From positions 1 to 48,349 of the forward strand of contig CAMAQH010000029.1 in NCBI GenBank assembly GCA_945860295.1: a stretch of DNA of 48,349 nucleotides. Direction: 5' to 3'. Numbering within the stretch: the first letter of the stretch is position 1; each line of letters starts with the position of its first letter. The position numbers and the translations under genes were made by a program. Below, in pieces: positions 35,454 to 43,811 of the stretch. The notes under the pieces are model-generated. The model saw nothing but the letters and a program-made list of their open reading frames with translations, ran no database searches and was not told the origin of the DNA. This DNA comes from Prosthecobacter debontii. Lineage in GTDB: Bacteria; Verrucomicrobiota; Verrucomicrobiia; Verrucomicrobiales; Verrucomicrobiaceae.

Positions 35454-37646
35454 TTAACGACCCAACCACACAGCGCCAAGTGGTGGCAGATCAATGATGA
35501 TGCTGCATGGCTTCCCCTGCCAAGGAGTTTGGCCTGCTGGCATCGGCAGCGGATTGATCATGCCGCTTCCGGCATAGCCCGGAGCATCCGTATTGATGAG
35601 CTCACGATAGCTGCCCGACTCTGAGACGCCGACTCGGTAGCCTTTACGCGGGACAGGCGTGGCATTGATGATGCAATAGACTTTATCCCCATCGGGAGCC
35701 ATGCGCATGAAAGCGAAGATGCTGGCATCGCTATCATTGGCATCGAGCCACTCAAAACCGCCAGACTCGTGATCGAGTGCATGCAACGCTGGCCGTGTGA
35801 TGTAGAGCCAGTTGAGGTCTTTGATGAGCTTCAGCATCGATGCATGCTCCTCACCGAGGAAGAGATGCCAGTCGAGGCTGCGCTCATGACTCCACTCCTG
35901 CCACTGGCCAAATTCATCCCCCATGAAGATGAGTTTCTTACCGGGGTGACACCACATCCAAGCATAGAACATGCGCAGGTTGGCAAATTTCTGCCAGCGG
36001 TCGCCGGGCATCTTGTTGATCATGGAGCCTTTGCCATGCACGACTTCATCGTGACTGAGCACGAGGAAAAAGTTTTCGTCATAAGCATAGAGCATCGAGA
36101 AGGTGGCATCTCCGTGGTGATACTTACGGTGAATCGGGTCCTCCTGCATGTAGCGGAGGCTGTCGTTCATCCAGCCCATGTTCCACTTGAAGCCAAAGCC
36201 GAGTCCGCCTGCATCCGTCGGCTTCGAGACGCCCGGCCAAGCGGTGCTTTCCTCAGCGATGATCGTGGTGCCAGGATGTTTCTCGTAACAGATGCGATTC
36301 AAATCACGCATGAAGTCGATGGCTTCGAGATTCTCTCTGCCACCGTATTTATTAGCCACCCAGGCCCAAGGTTTGCGCGAGTAGTCGAGGTAAAGCATCG
36401 ACGCCACAGCATCCACACGCAGGCCGTCAATGTGGTATTGCTCCATCCAGAACAGGGCATTGGCGATGAGGAAGTTTTTTACCTCTGGCCGTCCGTAATT
36501 GAAGATGAGTGTGCCCCAGTCCTGATGTTCTCCCTGACGTGGATCAGCGTGCTCATAGAGCGCGCTGCCATCGAATTTAGCCAAACCAAAAGCATCTTTT
36601 GGGAAGTGGCCCGGCACCCAATCAAGGATGACGCCGATGCCTGCCTGATGGCAGCGATCCACGAACTCACGGAACTCGTCAGGATTCCCAAAACGGCTCG
36701 TCGGAGCAAAGTAACCCGTGACCTGATAGCCCCATGATCCATCGAAAGGATGCTCTGCCACAGGCATGAGCTCGATGTGGGTGAAGTTCATGCTCTTCAC
36801 ATAAGGGATGAGATCGTCCGCAAGTTCACGATACGAGCGCGACCGATTTCCCTGCTCTGGGATGCGCTTCCATGAACCGAGGTGGACTTCATACACGCTC
36901 ATCGGCGTGTGGTAGAGATCTTTGACCTCACGCTTCTGCATCCACTCCTGATCACCCCAAGTGTAACGTTCGAGATCGAAAACAAGGCTGGCCGTCTGCG
37001 TGCCGTGTTGGCCAAAGAAAGCCAAGGGGTCACTCTTCAACTGCAGACCGCCATCTGCAGCTAAGACTTCATATTTGTAATGTGTCAGCTCGGTGATGCC
37101 CGGAAGAAAAATCTCCCAAATGCCAGCCTCCACGCGCAGACGCATCGGATGAAGGCGTCCATCCCAACCATTAAAATCACCAACCACTGAGACACGTTTG
37201 GCATTCGGTGCCCACACGGCAAAGGCAGCTCCCTTGATGCCATCAATGGTGCGAAGACGCGCACCCAAGCAATCCCATAGACGTTGGTGCGTGCCTTCAC
37301 GGAAGAAGTACATGTCTTGTTCGCCCAGAATTGGACCGAACGAATACGGATCGGCAACACTCACCACCTTTCCCTCAAAGGTAGCCAACTCCAAATCATA
37401 AGCTTTGCCTGCGGCAGCGGCTGTCAAGTCAACGGTATAAAAGCCGTGATGATGCACACGCTGCATTAGCCAGACACCAGAACCATCGCGGGCCACGACA
37501 TTCACAGCCTGTGACTTTGGCTGAAAAGTCCGTATGATGGAGCCGCCTCCAGCCTGAGGCTGCCTGCCAAGAAAACCAAAAGGATTGCCGTGGCGTGCTT
37601 CCAAGATGGCAAGGATATCGGCGGAGTGACTGGTTGGGTCGGTCAT
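35454..37646 (-). CDS. glgB: 1,4-alpha-glucan branching enzyme
   Basis: A 730-residue GH13 enzyme that makes alpha-1,6 branches in glycogen. It has the two N-terminal CBM48-type modules (FGFLGRQPQ; AVWAPNAKRVSVVGDFNGW), the barrel motif DWVPGHFPKD, the nucleophile region GLRVDAVASMLYLD, the acid/base IIAEESTAWPGV, and the third acid in LSHDEVVHGKGSM. Length is normal. The start ATG overlaps the upstream glycosyltransferase stop by four bases. It should act in the cytoplasm with a glycogen or glucan synthase that is not in this window. Confidence 0.97.
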   Translation of the reverse strand: MTDPTSHSADILAILEARHGNPFGFLGRQPQAGGGSIIRTFQPKSQAVNVVARDGSGVWLMQRVHHHGFYTVDLTAAAAGKAYDLELATFEGKVVSVADPYSFGPILGEQDMYFFREGTHQRLWDCLGARLRTIDGIKGAAFAVWAPNAKRVSVVGDFNGWDGRLHPMRLRVEAGIWEIFLPGITELTHYKYEVLAADGGLQLKSDPLAFFGQHGTQTASLVFDLERYTWGDQEWMQKREVKDLYHTPMSVYEVHLGSWKRIPEQGNRSRSYRELADDLIPYVKSMNFTHIELMPVAEHPFDGSWGYQVTGYFAPTSRFGNPDEFREFVDRCHQAGIGVILDWVPGHFPKDAFGLAKFDGSALYEHADPRQGEHQDWGTLIFNYGRPEVKNFLIANALFWMEQYHIDGLRVDAVASMLYLDYSRKPWAWVANKYGGRENLEAIDFMRDLNRICYEKHPGTTIIAEESTAWPGVSKPTDAGGLGFGFKWNMGWMNDSLRYMQEDPIHRKYHHGDATFSMLYAYDENFFLVLSHDEVVHGKGSMINKMPGDRWQKFANLRMFYAWMWCHPGKKLIFMGDEFGQWQEWSHERSLDWHLFLGEEHASMLKLIKDLNWLYITRPALHALDHESGGFEWLDANDSDASIFAFMRMAPDGDKVYCIINATPVPRKGYRVGVSESGSYRELINTDAPGYAGSGMINPLPMPAGQTPWQGKPCSIIIDLPPLGAVWLGR

Positions 37647-38692
37647 GGGTAAGTAATAGCGGTAGCGGTAAGCAACAGAGGCTCAAGATGTTCCTGGCAG
37701 ATCTTAACCATCTCATGATCCCGCCAAATCTGGCGTCGGTGATGGATCACCGAGTCCTTTTGTGACCAATGCATGATCTGTGCCGAGATGCCGATGGCAT
37801 TTTCGTCCTTACCAAAAAAGTGTCCTGCTCCACCCAGCACCTCACGGTGAACCGCAAGATCGGAACAAAAAACCGGAAGCCGGTGTGCCAGCGCCTCGAT
37901 TAGAGGCAAACCGAAACCCTCGCCCGTGCTAGGAAAGAAAAGTGCATCTGCCATCACGTAAAGACTTCGCACGTCATCATCTGTCAATGGCTTGGATTCG
38001 CCCAGCCAGAGCACGCGCTCGGTGACGCCGAGTTCCTCAGCCAACCTTTTTAGTTCTTGGTGGTAGGCTTTTCCATCCGCCTGATGTGGGTCGGCTGCGC
38101 CCGTGATCGCGTAGATGACGTCGCACCCGCTTTGATGAAGTGCCGCTGTGGTGCGGATGCCGAGTTCGATGTTTTTACGCCGAATCAGCCGAGTGGGATG
38201 AGCCAAGACGAGCTCGTGATCCCAGAGCCGCAGCTCAGCGACACGTGAAGTCAATCCTAACACAGACGCAAAATCTAGCCCGTTGGGGATGACATGGATC
38301 GCCTCTACAGGCAGACCTGTAGCCAGCGCATAATCCTGGCGCCGCACCTCAGACACCACCACATGCGTGGCCTGTGGCACCGGCTCCTGCCAATCGATAT
38401 GTGCATAATGCGGGTTCACGGAAACCACGTCATGCACCCAGTTGATCCAGAGAATGTGAGGCAGCGCGGCAGCCTGCGCGGTGAGTTCGCGCGTCCACTC
38501 CAGATCAAACGGCATGGTGAAGACATTGTGGACGATCACCCCATCAAACAAAGCCAGGTCCTGACAAGCACCGCGCGTGAGTGTTTGTACCTCATGCCCC
38601 AGCAAGGTCAAAGCAGCCGCCTGATCCCGAATCACACGCTCCACCCCTCCGATGATCGGGGCTTGGGTGTAGTGAAGTAGGGCGAGTCGCAT
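37643..38692 (-). CDS. GT4-type glycosyltransferase coupled to glgB
   Basis: A 349-residue GT-B glycosyltransferase. The N-terminus is MRLALLHYTQAPIIGGVERV and the C-terminal donor-binding domain has FPSTGEGFGLPLIEAL, the E-x7-E motif of retaining family 4 enzymes. It overlaps glgB by four bases, so the pair is translationally coupled. This suggests it makes or primes an alpha-glucan, but a role in another glycan is possible. It lacks the length of classical GlgA. Confidence 0.88.
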   Translation of the reverse strand: MRLALLHYTQAPIIGGVERVIRDQAAALTLLGHEVQTLTRGACQDLALFDGVIVHNVFTMPFDLEWTRELTAQAAALPHILWINWVHDVVSVNPHYAHIDWQEPVPQATHVVVSEVRRQDYALATGLPVEAIHVIPNGLDFASVLGLTSRVAELRLWDHELVLAHPTRLIRRKNIELGIRTTAALHQSGCDVIYAITGAADPHQADGKAYHQELKRLAEELGVTERVLWLGESKPLTDDDVRSLYVMADALFFPSTGEGFGLPLIEALAHRLPVFCSDLAVHREVLGGAGHFFGKDENAIGISAQIMHWSQKDSVIHHRRQIWRDHEMVKICQEHLEPLLLTATAITYP

Positions 38693-38788
38693 CGACTTAC
38701 ATCATGGCGAGAAGACAGCGCGTAGGCACTCAAAATCTCAGACCTGATATTTCGAGCTTGGCGATCAGGCTCTCTCTCTGCTATCAAG

Positions 38789-39640
38789 ATGCCCATGTCA
38801 GCAGTCGTGCAGCTCGGCCACCTCCTCTCCCTCCTCGATGACGATTCGAAGGTGGTTCAAGAGGCCTTGCAGCGTGAGTTCACATCCATGCGGCGTGAAT
38901 TGCCCGAGCGGCTCCAGCATTTAAATCGACCACTCAGCGCGGATGAAGAACGCCATGTCGGGAACCTGCTTGAACCCGCACGCCGTGCTGAACTCGATGA
39001 AACGTGGATGCGCTGGCGCTGGCTGGAAAACTCGCACACGCAGCTTGAGGAAGGCATCGCTCAAATCTCCGCCTACATGCATGGCTGGCGAACTCAGCCT
39101 GGTGATCTAGCCCTGCGTCTGGATGCGCTCGCAGAGGAGGCCTTTCGTGATCAAGGCCACATGGATGCCCGTGAGTTGAGCGAATGGATGTTTGCCGTGC
39201 GTGACGGCAGCGTGCGTTTTCGGGGTAACAGCAAAGACTACTACACCGCCAATAACAGCAACCTCTTCTGGGTGCTGGAGACCGGTCTGGGAAATCCCAT
39301 CAGCCTCAGTTGCCTCTACCGTCTGCTCGGTCAGCGTTTCGGTATCGATATTCTGGGCTGTAATTTCCCCGGCCATTTTCTAGCTCGGGTCGAGATGGCA
39401 GATCGCACTTGGCTGGTGGACTGCTTCAATCGTGGTCGTTTCATGCTGGCCAGTGACGTGGCCAAACATCATCCAGCGGCAAATCCAGCCATGGAGGAAG
39501 TCATTCGTCAGCCCGCAGCCACCGACCAAATCCTGCTCCGCATGCTGCGTAACCTCGACGAAGCCTACGAGCGCACCGACAATCTCCCACAGCGACAAAT
39601 CATGCGGAAACTAGCGGTGAAGCTGATGGATGTTGAGTGA
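38789..39640 (+). CDS. SirB1-family transglutaminase-like protein
   Basis: A 283-residue protein of the SirB1 / transglutaminase-core-2 family. The diagnostic block is GLGNPISLSCLYRLLGQRFG (about residues 168-187), followed by LGCNFPGHFLARVEM (about 193-207) and WLVDCFNRG (about 211-219). Family members are widespread and lack an established activity. The ATG at 38789 has no Shine-Dalgarno. The decayed Lgt-like locus runs antisense into its 3' end. Confidence 0.88.
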   Translation: MPMSAVVQLGHLLSLLDDDSKVVQEALQREFTSMRRELPERLQHLNRPLSADEERHVGNLLEPARRAELDETWMRWRWLENSHTQLEEGIAQISAYMHGWRTQPGDLALRLDALAEEAFRDQGHMDARELSEWMFAVRDGSVRFRGNSKDYYTANNSNLFWVLETGLGNPISLSCLYRLLGQRFGIDILGCNFPGHFLARVEMADRTWLVDCFNRGRFMLASDVAKHHPAANPAMEEVIRQPAATDQILLRMLRNLDEAYERTDNLPQRQIMRKLAVKLMDVE

Positions 39641-40086
39641 GAGCAACGTCTGCAAGCATGAAATGACTGCGGCAGCGGAGCATGATGAATCCCAGCGCAG
39701 CCAGTTCCAACGCAATGCCTTGATAGCCGCTGAGGCCCAGCCAAAGCTTCGAGTATCACGCATGAACTCGTGAGTTAAGCGTAACAGGCCGTAGCTCAGC
39801 AGGTAGAGAAAGAACAGGCGATCTCGCAGCAGTCCGCGCCAATAAAGCACGAGGATGACGATCAGCATGACGACCTGGAAACCGGCCTCGACTTGCGGTG
39901 CAGGCCAGCGCAGCCCCCCGCGCTGAGACGCCCCTGACAGAAGCCATGGGCGAGACAGCCGAGGCGACCGAGGAAAAGACCCACCGGAATGATGAGCGCG
40001 AAGACATCGACGGTGGATTGCTTGTGGCCGACGAGATGCTTTGTCCACTCGACGTCGGCATAGCCGCCGAGCAGACCGCCAAGCAC
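39599..40086 (-). pseudogene. Lgt-like prolipoprotein diacylglyceryl transferase relic, missing its 5' end
   Basis: Homologous blocks are spread over three frames on the minus strand. LGGLLGGYADVEW...FLGRLGCLAHGFCQG reads in one frame (about 40084-39925). RWPAPQVEAGF...LLSYGLLRLTHEFMRD reads in a second (about 39908-39752). SGYQGIALELAALGFIMLR reads in a third (about 39733-39670). The GRLGC and Y-x-L-F-R/EF-x-RD-type blocks are those of Lgt family proteins. Two frameshifts (one near the GGGGGG run at about 39912-39935, one near 39735) and loss of the N-terminal part mark it as a pseudogene. It is joined out of frame to a radical SAM fragment at about 40083. Confidence 0.7.
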
Positions 40087-40594
40087 TGATTTGGATCTCG
40101 ATTTTGCCCTTGCGCTCGATCACGCCAGCTACGCGCTGCTGAATCTCCGCCATCGGCACCGCGTCCACCTATGAGCCGATGCCTATGGGGGAGTCCGCGC
40201 AGCAGATCGGGCAGGACAGATTACAGGAGTTCACGATCTCTATCAGCGCCAGGCAGGTGGAAAGCACCTCAATGGGATTGCTGCCGCGTCCTTCGACATT
40301 TTTTCCCAGCGAGCCCGCCGCCTCTCCAGCTGCCGTGCTGCACGTCCCTCCACCGCAGCAGCGATTCTCCTGCTTCCCCTGCGCCAGCGAGTAAAACCGC
40401 GCATCCGAGGCGATGCAGGCGCTGCTTTCCCCATGCTCCGCGCAGGTCAGCCGCAGAAACAACTGCCGCCCCTTTCGTTCCACCGCCGCCGGACAAGCAA
40501 GCTGGTAAACCGGGCAGCGTGACGTGGTGTGCTTCAGCGTGATGTTGATCGAAAAAGCGGTGGGGTAGGCATTAGAGCGTGCAGGAAAACTGAT
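40084..40594 (-). pseudogene. Tes-like (COG1964-type) radical SAM gene relic, 5' part only
   Basis: An open frame from about 40594 encodes TTSRCPVY...CAEHGE...SDARFY, a glycine/cysteine segment, and EIVNSCNLSCPICCADSPIG, which holds the radical SAM C-x3-C-x2-C cluster motif. This order matches archaeal and bacterial Tes-like radical SAM proteins. An amber stop (40169-40171) interrupts it. The same frame then continues VDAVPMAEIQQRVAGVIERK and GKIEIQIS, the usual next segment, before breaking into the Lgt-like sequence just ahead of the expected GGEPTLHP. No good start codon is visible. It is a relic of an enzyme whose homologues link or modify lipid chains. Confidence 0.7.
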
Positions 40595-40668
40595 TTAAAC
40601 CCAATGAGGCACAACCACGACAAAGCCAAACAAGTCGGCACTGATTTAAAGCACTATCCCTCCGATGA

Positions 40669-40905
40669 TTAGCATTGCAGCAGTTCATCCTTTCTCGGTG
40701 CGATGGCTTTGACTGAAGCGAAGCAAAGCAGCCAAACACAAAGCACCGCCATTCACAGGAGGACTAGCAAAGCCGTCACAACATCCATCGACAGCCAGTT
40801 ATCCAGCAGAGGGCACAACCACCCGCTAGCCACCGGCAGCACGAATGTGGAAAACAGCCATAGCAGCCACCAGCGAGTAGGATCAGGAGTCGGGTCGTTT
40901 GTCAT
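40669..40905 (-). pseudogene. Small two-helix membrane protein gene with an in-frame TGA
   Basis: From the ATG at 40905 there are 78 codons to a TAA at 40669, interrupted by one TGA at codon 51 (40753-40755). The translation has a polar start MTNDPTPDPTRWWLLWLF, a first helix to about residue 31, a second from about 43 to 63 that spans the TGA, and a basic tail. Continuity of the hydrophobic helix across the TGA suggests a tryptophan codon mutated to stop. Alternatively it is a 50-residue peptide gene. It lies just upstream of the radical SAM relic on the same strand. Confidence 0.5.
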
Positions 40906-41168
40906 GCAACTTCTTCAACTCATGCCGCGCCGTATTTGGAAGTAGAATCCGAAGGACCAGTGGTAAAGCATGTCGCGGCAGCGTCCTGGAGTGCGCTGGC
41001 TCTTCTGCGCTTTCGAGGGCTGAGTGATCTGCGTCAGCATGCACACCTCCGAAGTCCGAGCGTGATCCGTTTACGGCTCGATAGATCTGGATTCACTCAC
41101 CCTCCGACGAAAAGCTCAAGTGGGCTGGAGCACTCCAGGACGCTTCGCGAGATCTAGAGTCCCGCTAT
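40906..41168. other. Intergenic region with inverted repeat, no gene seen
   Basis: No supported gene is found. It contains a 15-bp inverted repeat pair (40980-40994 and 41130-41144) and ends at the cluster of dyads upstream of the FecA-like receptor. Confidence 0.6.
40980..41144. repeat. 15-bp inverted repeat pair
   Basis: AGCGTCCTGGAGTGC at 40980-40994 is exactly complementary to GCACTCCAGGACGCT at 41130-41144. The right copy itself contains CTGGAG-CA-CTCCAG. The 135-bp interior has no gene. It may be a degenerate short dispersed element; this needs a genome-wide search. Confidence 0.6.
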
Positions 41169-41183
41169 TGCGACAATGTCTCA
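41169..41183 (+). promoter_or_regulatory. 7-1-7 dyad, site 1 upstream of FecA-like receptor
   Basis: TGCGACA-A-TGTCTCA is an inverted repeat with one mismatch. It is related to the site before tonB. Confidence 0.5.
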
Positions 41184-41192
41184 GATTTTAGT

Positions 41193-41207
41193 TGCGTCAG
41201 GTTCTCA
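41193..41207 (+). promoter_or_regulatory. 7-1-7 dyad, site 2 (degenerate)
   Basis: TGCGTCA-G-GTTCTCA keeps the TGCG and TCTCA ends but is a weaker dyad, 24 bases after site 1. Confidence 0.35.
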
Positions 41208-41231
41208 ACAGTTCACTATCACGGACTCTTT

Positions 41232-41246
41232 TGCGACAGTATCTCA
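41232..41246 (+). promoter_or_regulatory. 7-1-7 dyad, site 3 upstream of FecA-like receptor
   Basis: TGCGACA-G-TATCTCA shares 13 of 15 positions with site 1 and lies 24 bases before the ATG at 41271, where it could block transcription or translation initiation. Confidence 0.5.
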
Positions 41247-41270
41247 TTTACATCAGAGTCCTTCCCCAAC

Positions 41271-43421
41271 ATGAACCCCCACCTCGCTTTACCCTTTTTC
41301 TTGTGCCTTATCGCGCCGATTGCCAGCGCCCAGGAACCCTCGATAGCGCCCGAAGTGGTCGTCGATTCCGCCGCTGCTCCTGCTCCGACCAAGACGCTGG
41401 ACACCATCACCGTTTATGGTGAGTCGGAGAACGATTCAGTCATTCAGAATCCTTTCCTGCTACCAGTCGAAGGCACGAAAATCTTCGCCGGTAAGCGCGC
41501 CACCGTGATCGACCTCGACGCACTGCCCAAAGTGCAGGCGAACAATTACCGGCAGGCCCTCGCGCTGACGCCTGGTCTTCAGATTTCGGAAGAATCGACC
41601 CCGCTCGTCAGCATCGGCTACCGCGGCATCGGCACACCGAGCCGCAGCCAGTTCATGCAGGTGCTCAAAGACGGCATCCCCATTCATGCCGATCCCTTTG
41701 GCTACCCAGAGGCTTATTACACGCCGCCGCTGGATACCGTGGACCGAATCGAATTCATTCGTGGTGGCGCTGGCCTCATGTATGGCTCCCAGCCAGCGGG
41801 GGCGCTGAATTACATCACGTACATGCCAGATCGGAACACGCCCTTCTCCTTCCGCACGCAGTCGATTTATGGCACGGACGACCTCTTTTCAAACTACACC
41901 GCCGTGACAGGCACGGTGGGGAAACTGGGCTACTACGGCTACTACAATCACCGTGAGTCGAATGGCTTCCGCACCGCCAACAGCGACTACCGACTCGACG
42001 GCGGTCATTTTAAAATCGTCTATGATGTGAATTCCGATACGCGCTGGATCTTCGGCGTGGACATGTATGAGCAGGTCAATGGCGAGCCCGGTGGCTTATC
42101 TGTCGCGGGCTATGCTCAGAACCGCAATCAGGCCACGCGACAGAACGACTCCTTCCGCCTGCGCCGTTATGCGGCCACCGCGGAGTTGCTGCACAAAATC
42201 TCTGCCAGCACTGAATTCAGCGTGAAAACTTGGGGCGGTTATTATGATCGCTACAGCCATCGGCAGAGCCTGGGTGGTGCCCCAGCCTTTGGCGGCACGC
42301 CAGTGGGCACCACAAACACCATCGAGCAGCAGTCGTTTTACACCTTTGGCGTCGAGCCACGTCTCCGCCACGACTGGCAGGCACTCGGCGGTGAGCATAC
42401 CTTGGCCGCTGGCATGCAGTTCTATTGGTTGAGTTCACCACGCAGAGACTCCCAAGGGGCCACACCGTCAGCCACGAGCGGCATCATTACGGGCGACTCT
42501 CAGCGCGATGTCTTCTACAATTCCTTCTTCGCCGAGAACAAATTCACTTGGGGTGATCTCACCATCACGCCTGGCTTTCGCCTGGAAAGAATCCAACAGG
42601 ACGTCAATTCAAAGAAATATAATGCAGCAGGCGTCCAAACTAGCGGTGCCCAGAAGAGCAAACACGACTTCCAACCGCTCTTTGGTCTCGGCATTGCCTA
42701 CGACCTACCCGCTGAAACACAGCTCTACGCCAACGTCTCCCAAAGCTACCGCGCTACCATCTTCAGCGAATCCATCGTGGCCACTCCTGGCACCTCCACG
42801 ACAGACTCCACCCCAGGCCAAGGCTGGAACTATGAGATCGGCTACCGTGGCACTCCACGCCCTTGGGTCACCTTTGATACGAGCCTCTTCCTCATTGATT
42901 TGGACAACCGGTTCGCAGTCAGCAATAACATCCTCGGTAGCGCAGGACGCAGCATCAATTCAGGCTGGGATGGCTCACTCCAAGTCGATGTCGTCGGCGC
43001 TTATGACGCAGCCAATGGCACCAAACACGCTAGCCAGATCGGCAGTCTAAACATCTATGCCAATGCCACCCTTCTGAACGCCGAACTCCATGGCGGACCA
43101 AACAACGGCAGCGTCCCCCAGTATGCCCCAGACTACATCGTGCGCACCGGGCTCATCTATGGTTTCAAAAGCGTCAAAGTCTCCTTCCTCGGCACCTTTG
43201 TAGCTGATCAAAAGGCCCAAGACAGCAACAAGCCAGAGTTCAACATCCCCTCTTACATGACATGGGATCTCACCGCGGAAGTCCCTGTCACCAAGCACTT
43301 CACGCTCATGGCCGGCCTGAACAACGTCTTCAATGAAGACTACTACTCCCGCGTCACCTCCAATGGCATCGACCCCGCTTACGGACGCAATTTCTACATC
43401 GGCGGCTCCTTCCAGTTCTGA
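41271..43421 (+). CDS. FecA-like TonB-dependent siderophore receptor
   Basis: A 716-residue outer-membrane receptor with signal peptide (MNPHLALPFFLCLIAPIASA), TonB-box-like LDTITVYGE near residue 43, and a plug (about 70-195) holding VSIGYRGIGTPSRSQF and RIEFIRGGAGLMYGSQPAGA. The barrel ends FYIGGSFQF with the terminal phenylalanine. The plug resembles Fe(III)-dicitrate/siderophore receptors (FecA group). No fecI or fecR genes are adjacent, so control probably depends on the three dyads upstream. Energy would come from the tonB-exbBD operon at 1.8-3.8 kb. Confidence 0.92.
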   Translation: MNPHLALPFFLCLIAPIASAQEPSIAPEVVVDSAAAPAPTKTLDTITVYGESENDSVIQNPFLLPVEGTKIFAGKRATVIDLDALPKVQANNYRQALALTPGLQISEESTPLVSIGYRGIGTPSRSQFMQVLKDGIPIHADPFGYPEAYYTPPLDTVDRIEFIRGGAGLMYGSQPAGALNYITYMPDRNTPFSFRTQSIYGTDDLFSNYTAVTGTVGKLGYYGYYNHRESNGFRTANSDYRLDGGHFKIVYDVNSDTRWIFGVDMYEQVNGEPGGLSVAGYAQNRNQATRQNDSFRLRRYAATAELLHKISASTEFSVKTWGGYYDRYSHRQSLGGAPAFGGTPVGTTNTIEQQSFYTFGVEPRLRHDWQALGGEHTLAAGMQFYWLSSPRRDSQGATPSATSGIITGDSQRDVFYNSFFAENKFTWGDLTITPGFRLERIQQDVNSKKYNAAGVQTSGAQKSKHDFQPLFGLGIAYDLPAETQLYANVSQSYRATIFSESIVATPGTSTTDSTPGQGWNYEIGYRGTPRPWVTFDTSLFLIDLDNRFAVSNNILGSAGRSINSGWDGSLQVDVVGAYDAANGTKHASQIGSLNIYANATLLNAELHGGPNNGSVPQYAPDYIVRTGLIYGFKSVKVSFLGTFVADQKAQDSNKPEFNIPSYMTWDLTAEVPVTKHFTLMAGLNNVFNEDYYSRVTSNGIDPAYGRNFYIGGSFQF

Positions 43422-43811
43422 TCTCAGAGCCAGTCAAAAGCTAGCCACGGGCGGCTGCAGCATGAAAGCCCTTCATCAAAGGCGGCTCGAGTGGAGCGCA
43501 AGGATGTGTGGTGACTGATACTCACCAAGATATTTCATAATCATGCTGCGCTTTGAACAGATCAGCGCCTCAATCTCGATTCCACACCTTAGTCGTGCTA
43601 GGATCAGACCCGTAGCGACGGGAAAGCCCAAAGAAGTCAGACATCAATAGGACTCAACTCCCATGCGCCCACTGGTGCGGGATGATGCTCAGAGTACAGC
43701 ACGAACTAGCCTACACTCGCCCGTCACAAAGGATTTCTCATCTTTTGTTAAAGAATGCCCAAGACTTTTCGTTTCAACGCCTGTTAGGCCGGATCACCCC
43801 CACCCGCTGAT
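43422..43811. other. 390-bp intergenic region
   Basis: No gene of ordinary size is seen. It holds a 24-codon minus-strand open frame at 43570-43644 (MSDFFGLSRRYGSDPSTTKV and four more residues), a small CCCGT/ACGGG hairpin within it, and AGGCGGCTCGAGTGGA at about 43479-43494, which is nearly identical to AGGCGGCTTGAGTGGA before the first TonB receptor. These look like remnants of dispersed repeats. The far end must carry the promoter of the DUF1549 gene. Confidence 0.5.

Noticed and set aside
35769-36737. 322-codon frame antisense to glgB
   Set aside because: A codon-bias shadow of glgB; it has no start context or recognisable domains.
38693-38788. CCTGAT/ATCAGG inverted pair between the GT4 and SirB1-type genes
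   Set aside because: A six-base stem with a 15-base loop is too weak to call an operator or terminator.
40169-40171. TAG in the radical SAM frame as pyrrolysine
   Set aside because: The gene is also fused out of frame to another gene just downstream, so it cannot be functional. A TAC-to-TAG nonsense change fits.
39599-40594. A natural radical SAM-Lgt fusion enzyme
   Set aside because: The join is out of frame, the radical SAM part stops before its core is complete, and the Lgt part lacks its N-terminus and has frameshifts.
40753-40755. TGA as a selenocysteine or tryptophan codon
   Set aside because: No selenocysteine insertion hairpin is evident after it, and many other genes here end in TGA, so TGA is a normal stop. 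A nonsense mutation is simpler.
40703-40945. Plus-strand 80-codon frame
   Set aside because: It is antisense to a minus-strand frame with coherent membrane helices and has low-complexity Ser/Thr/His composition.
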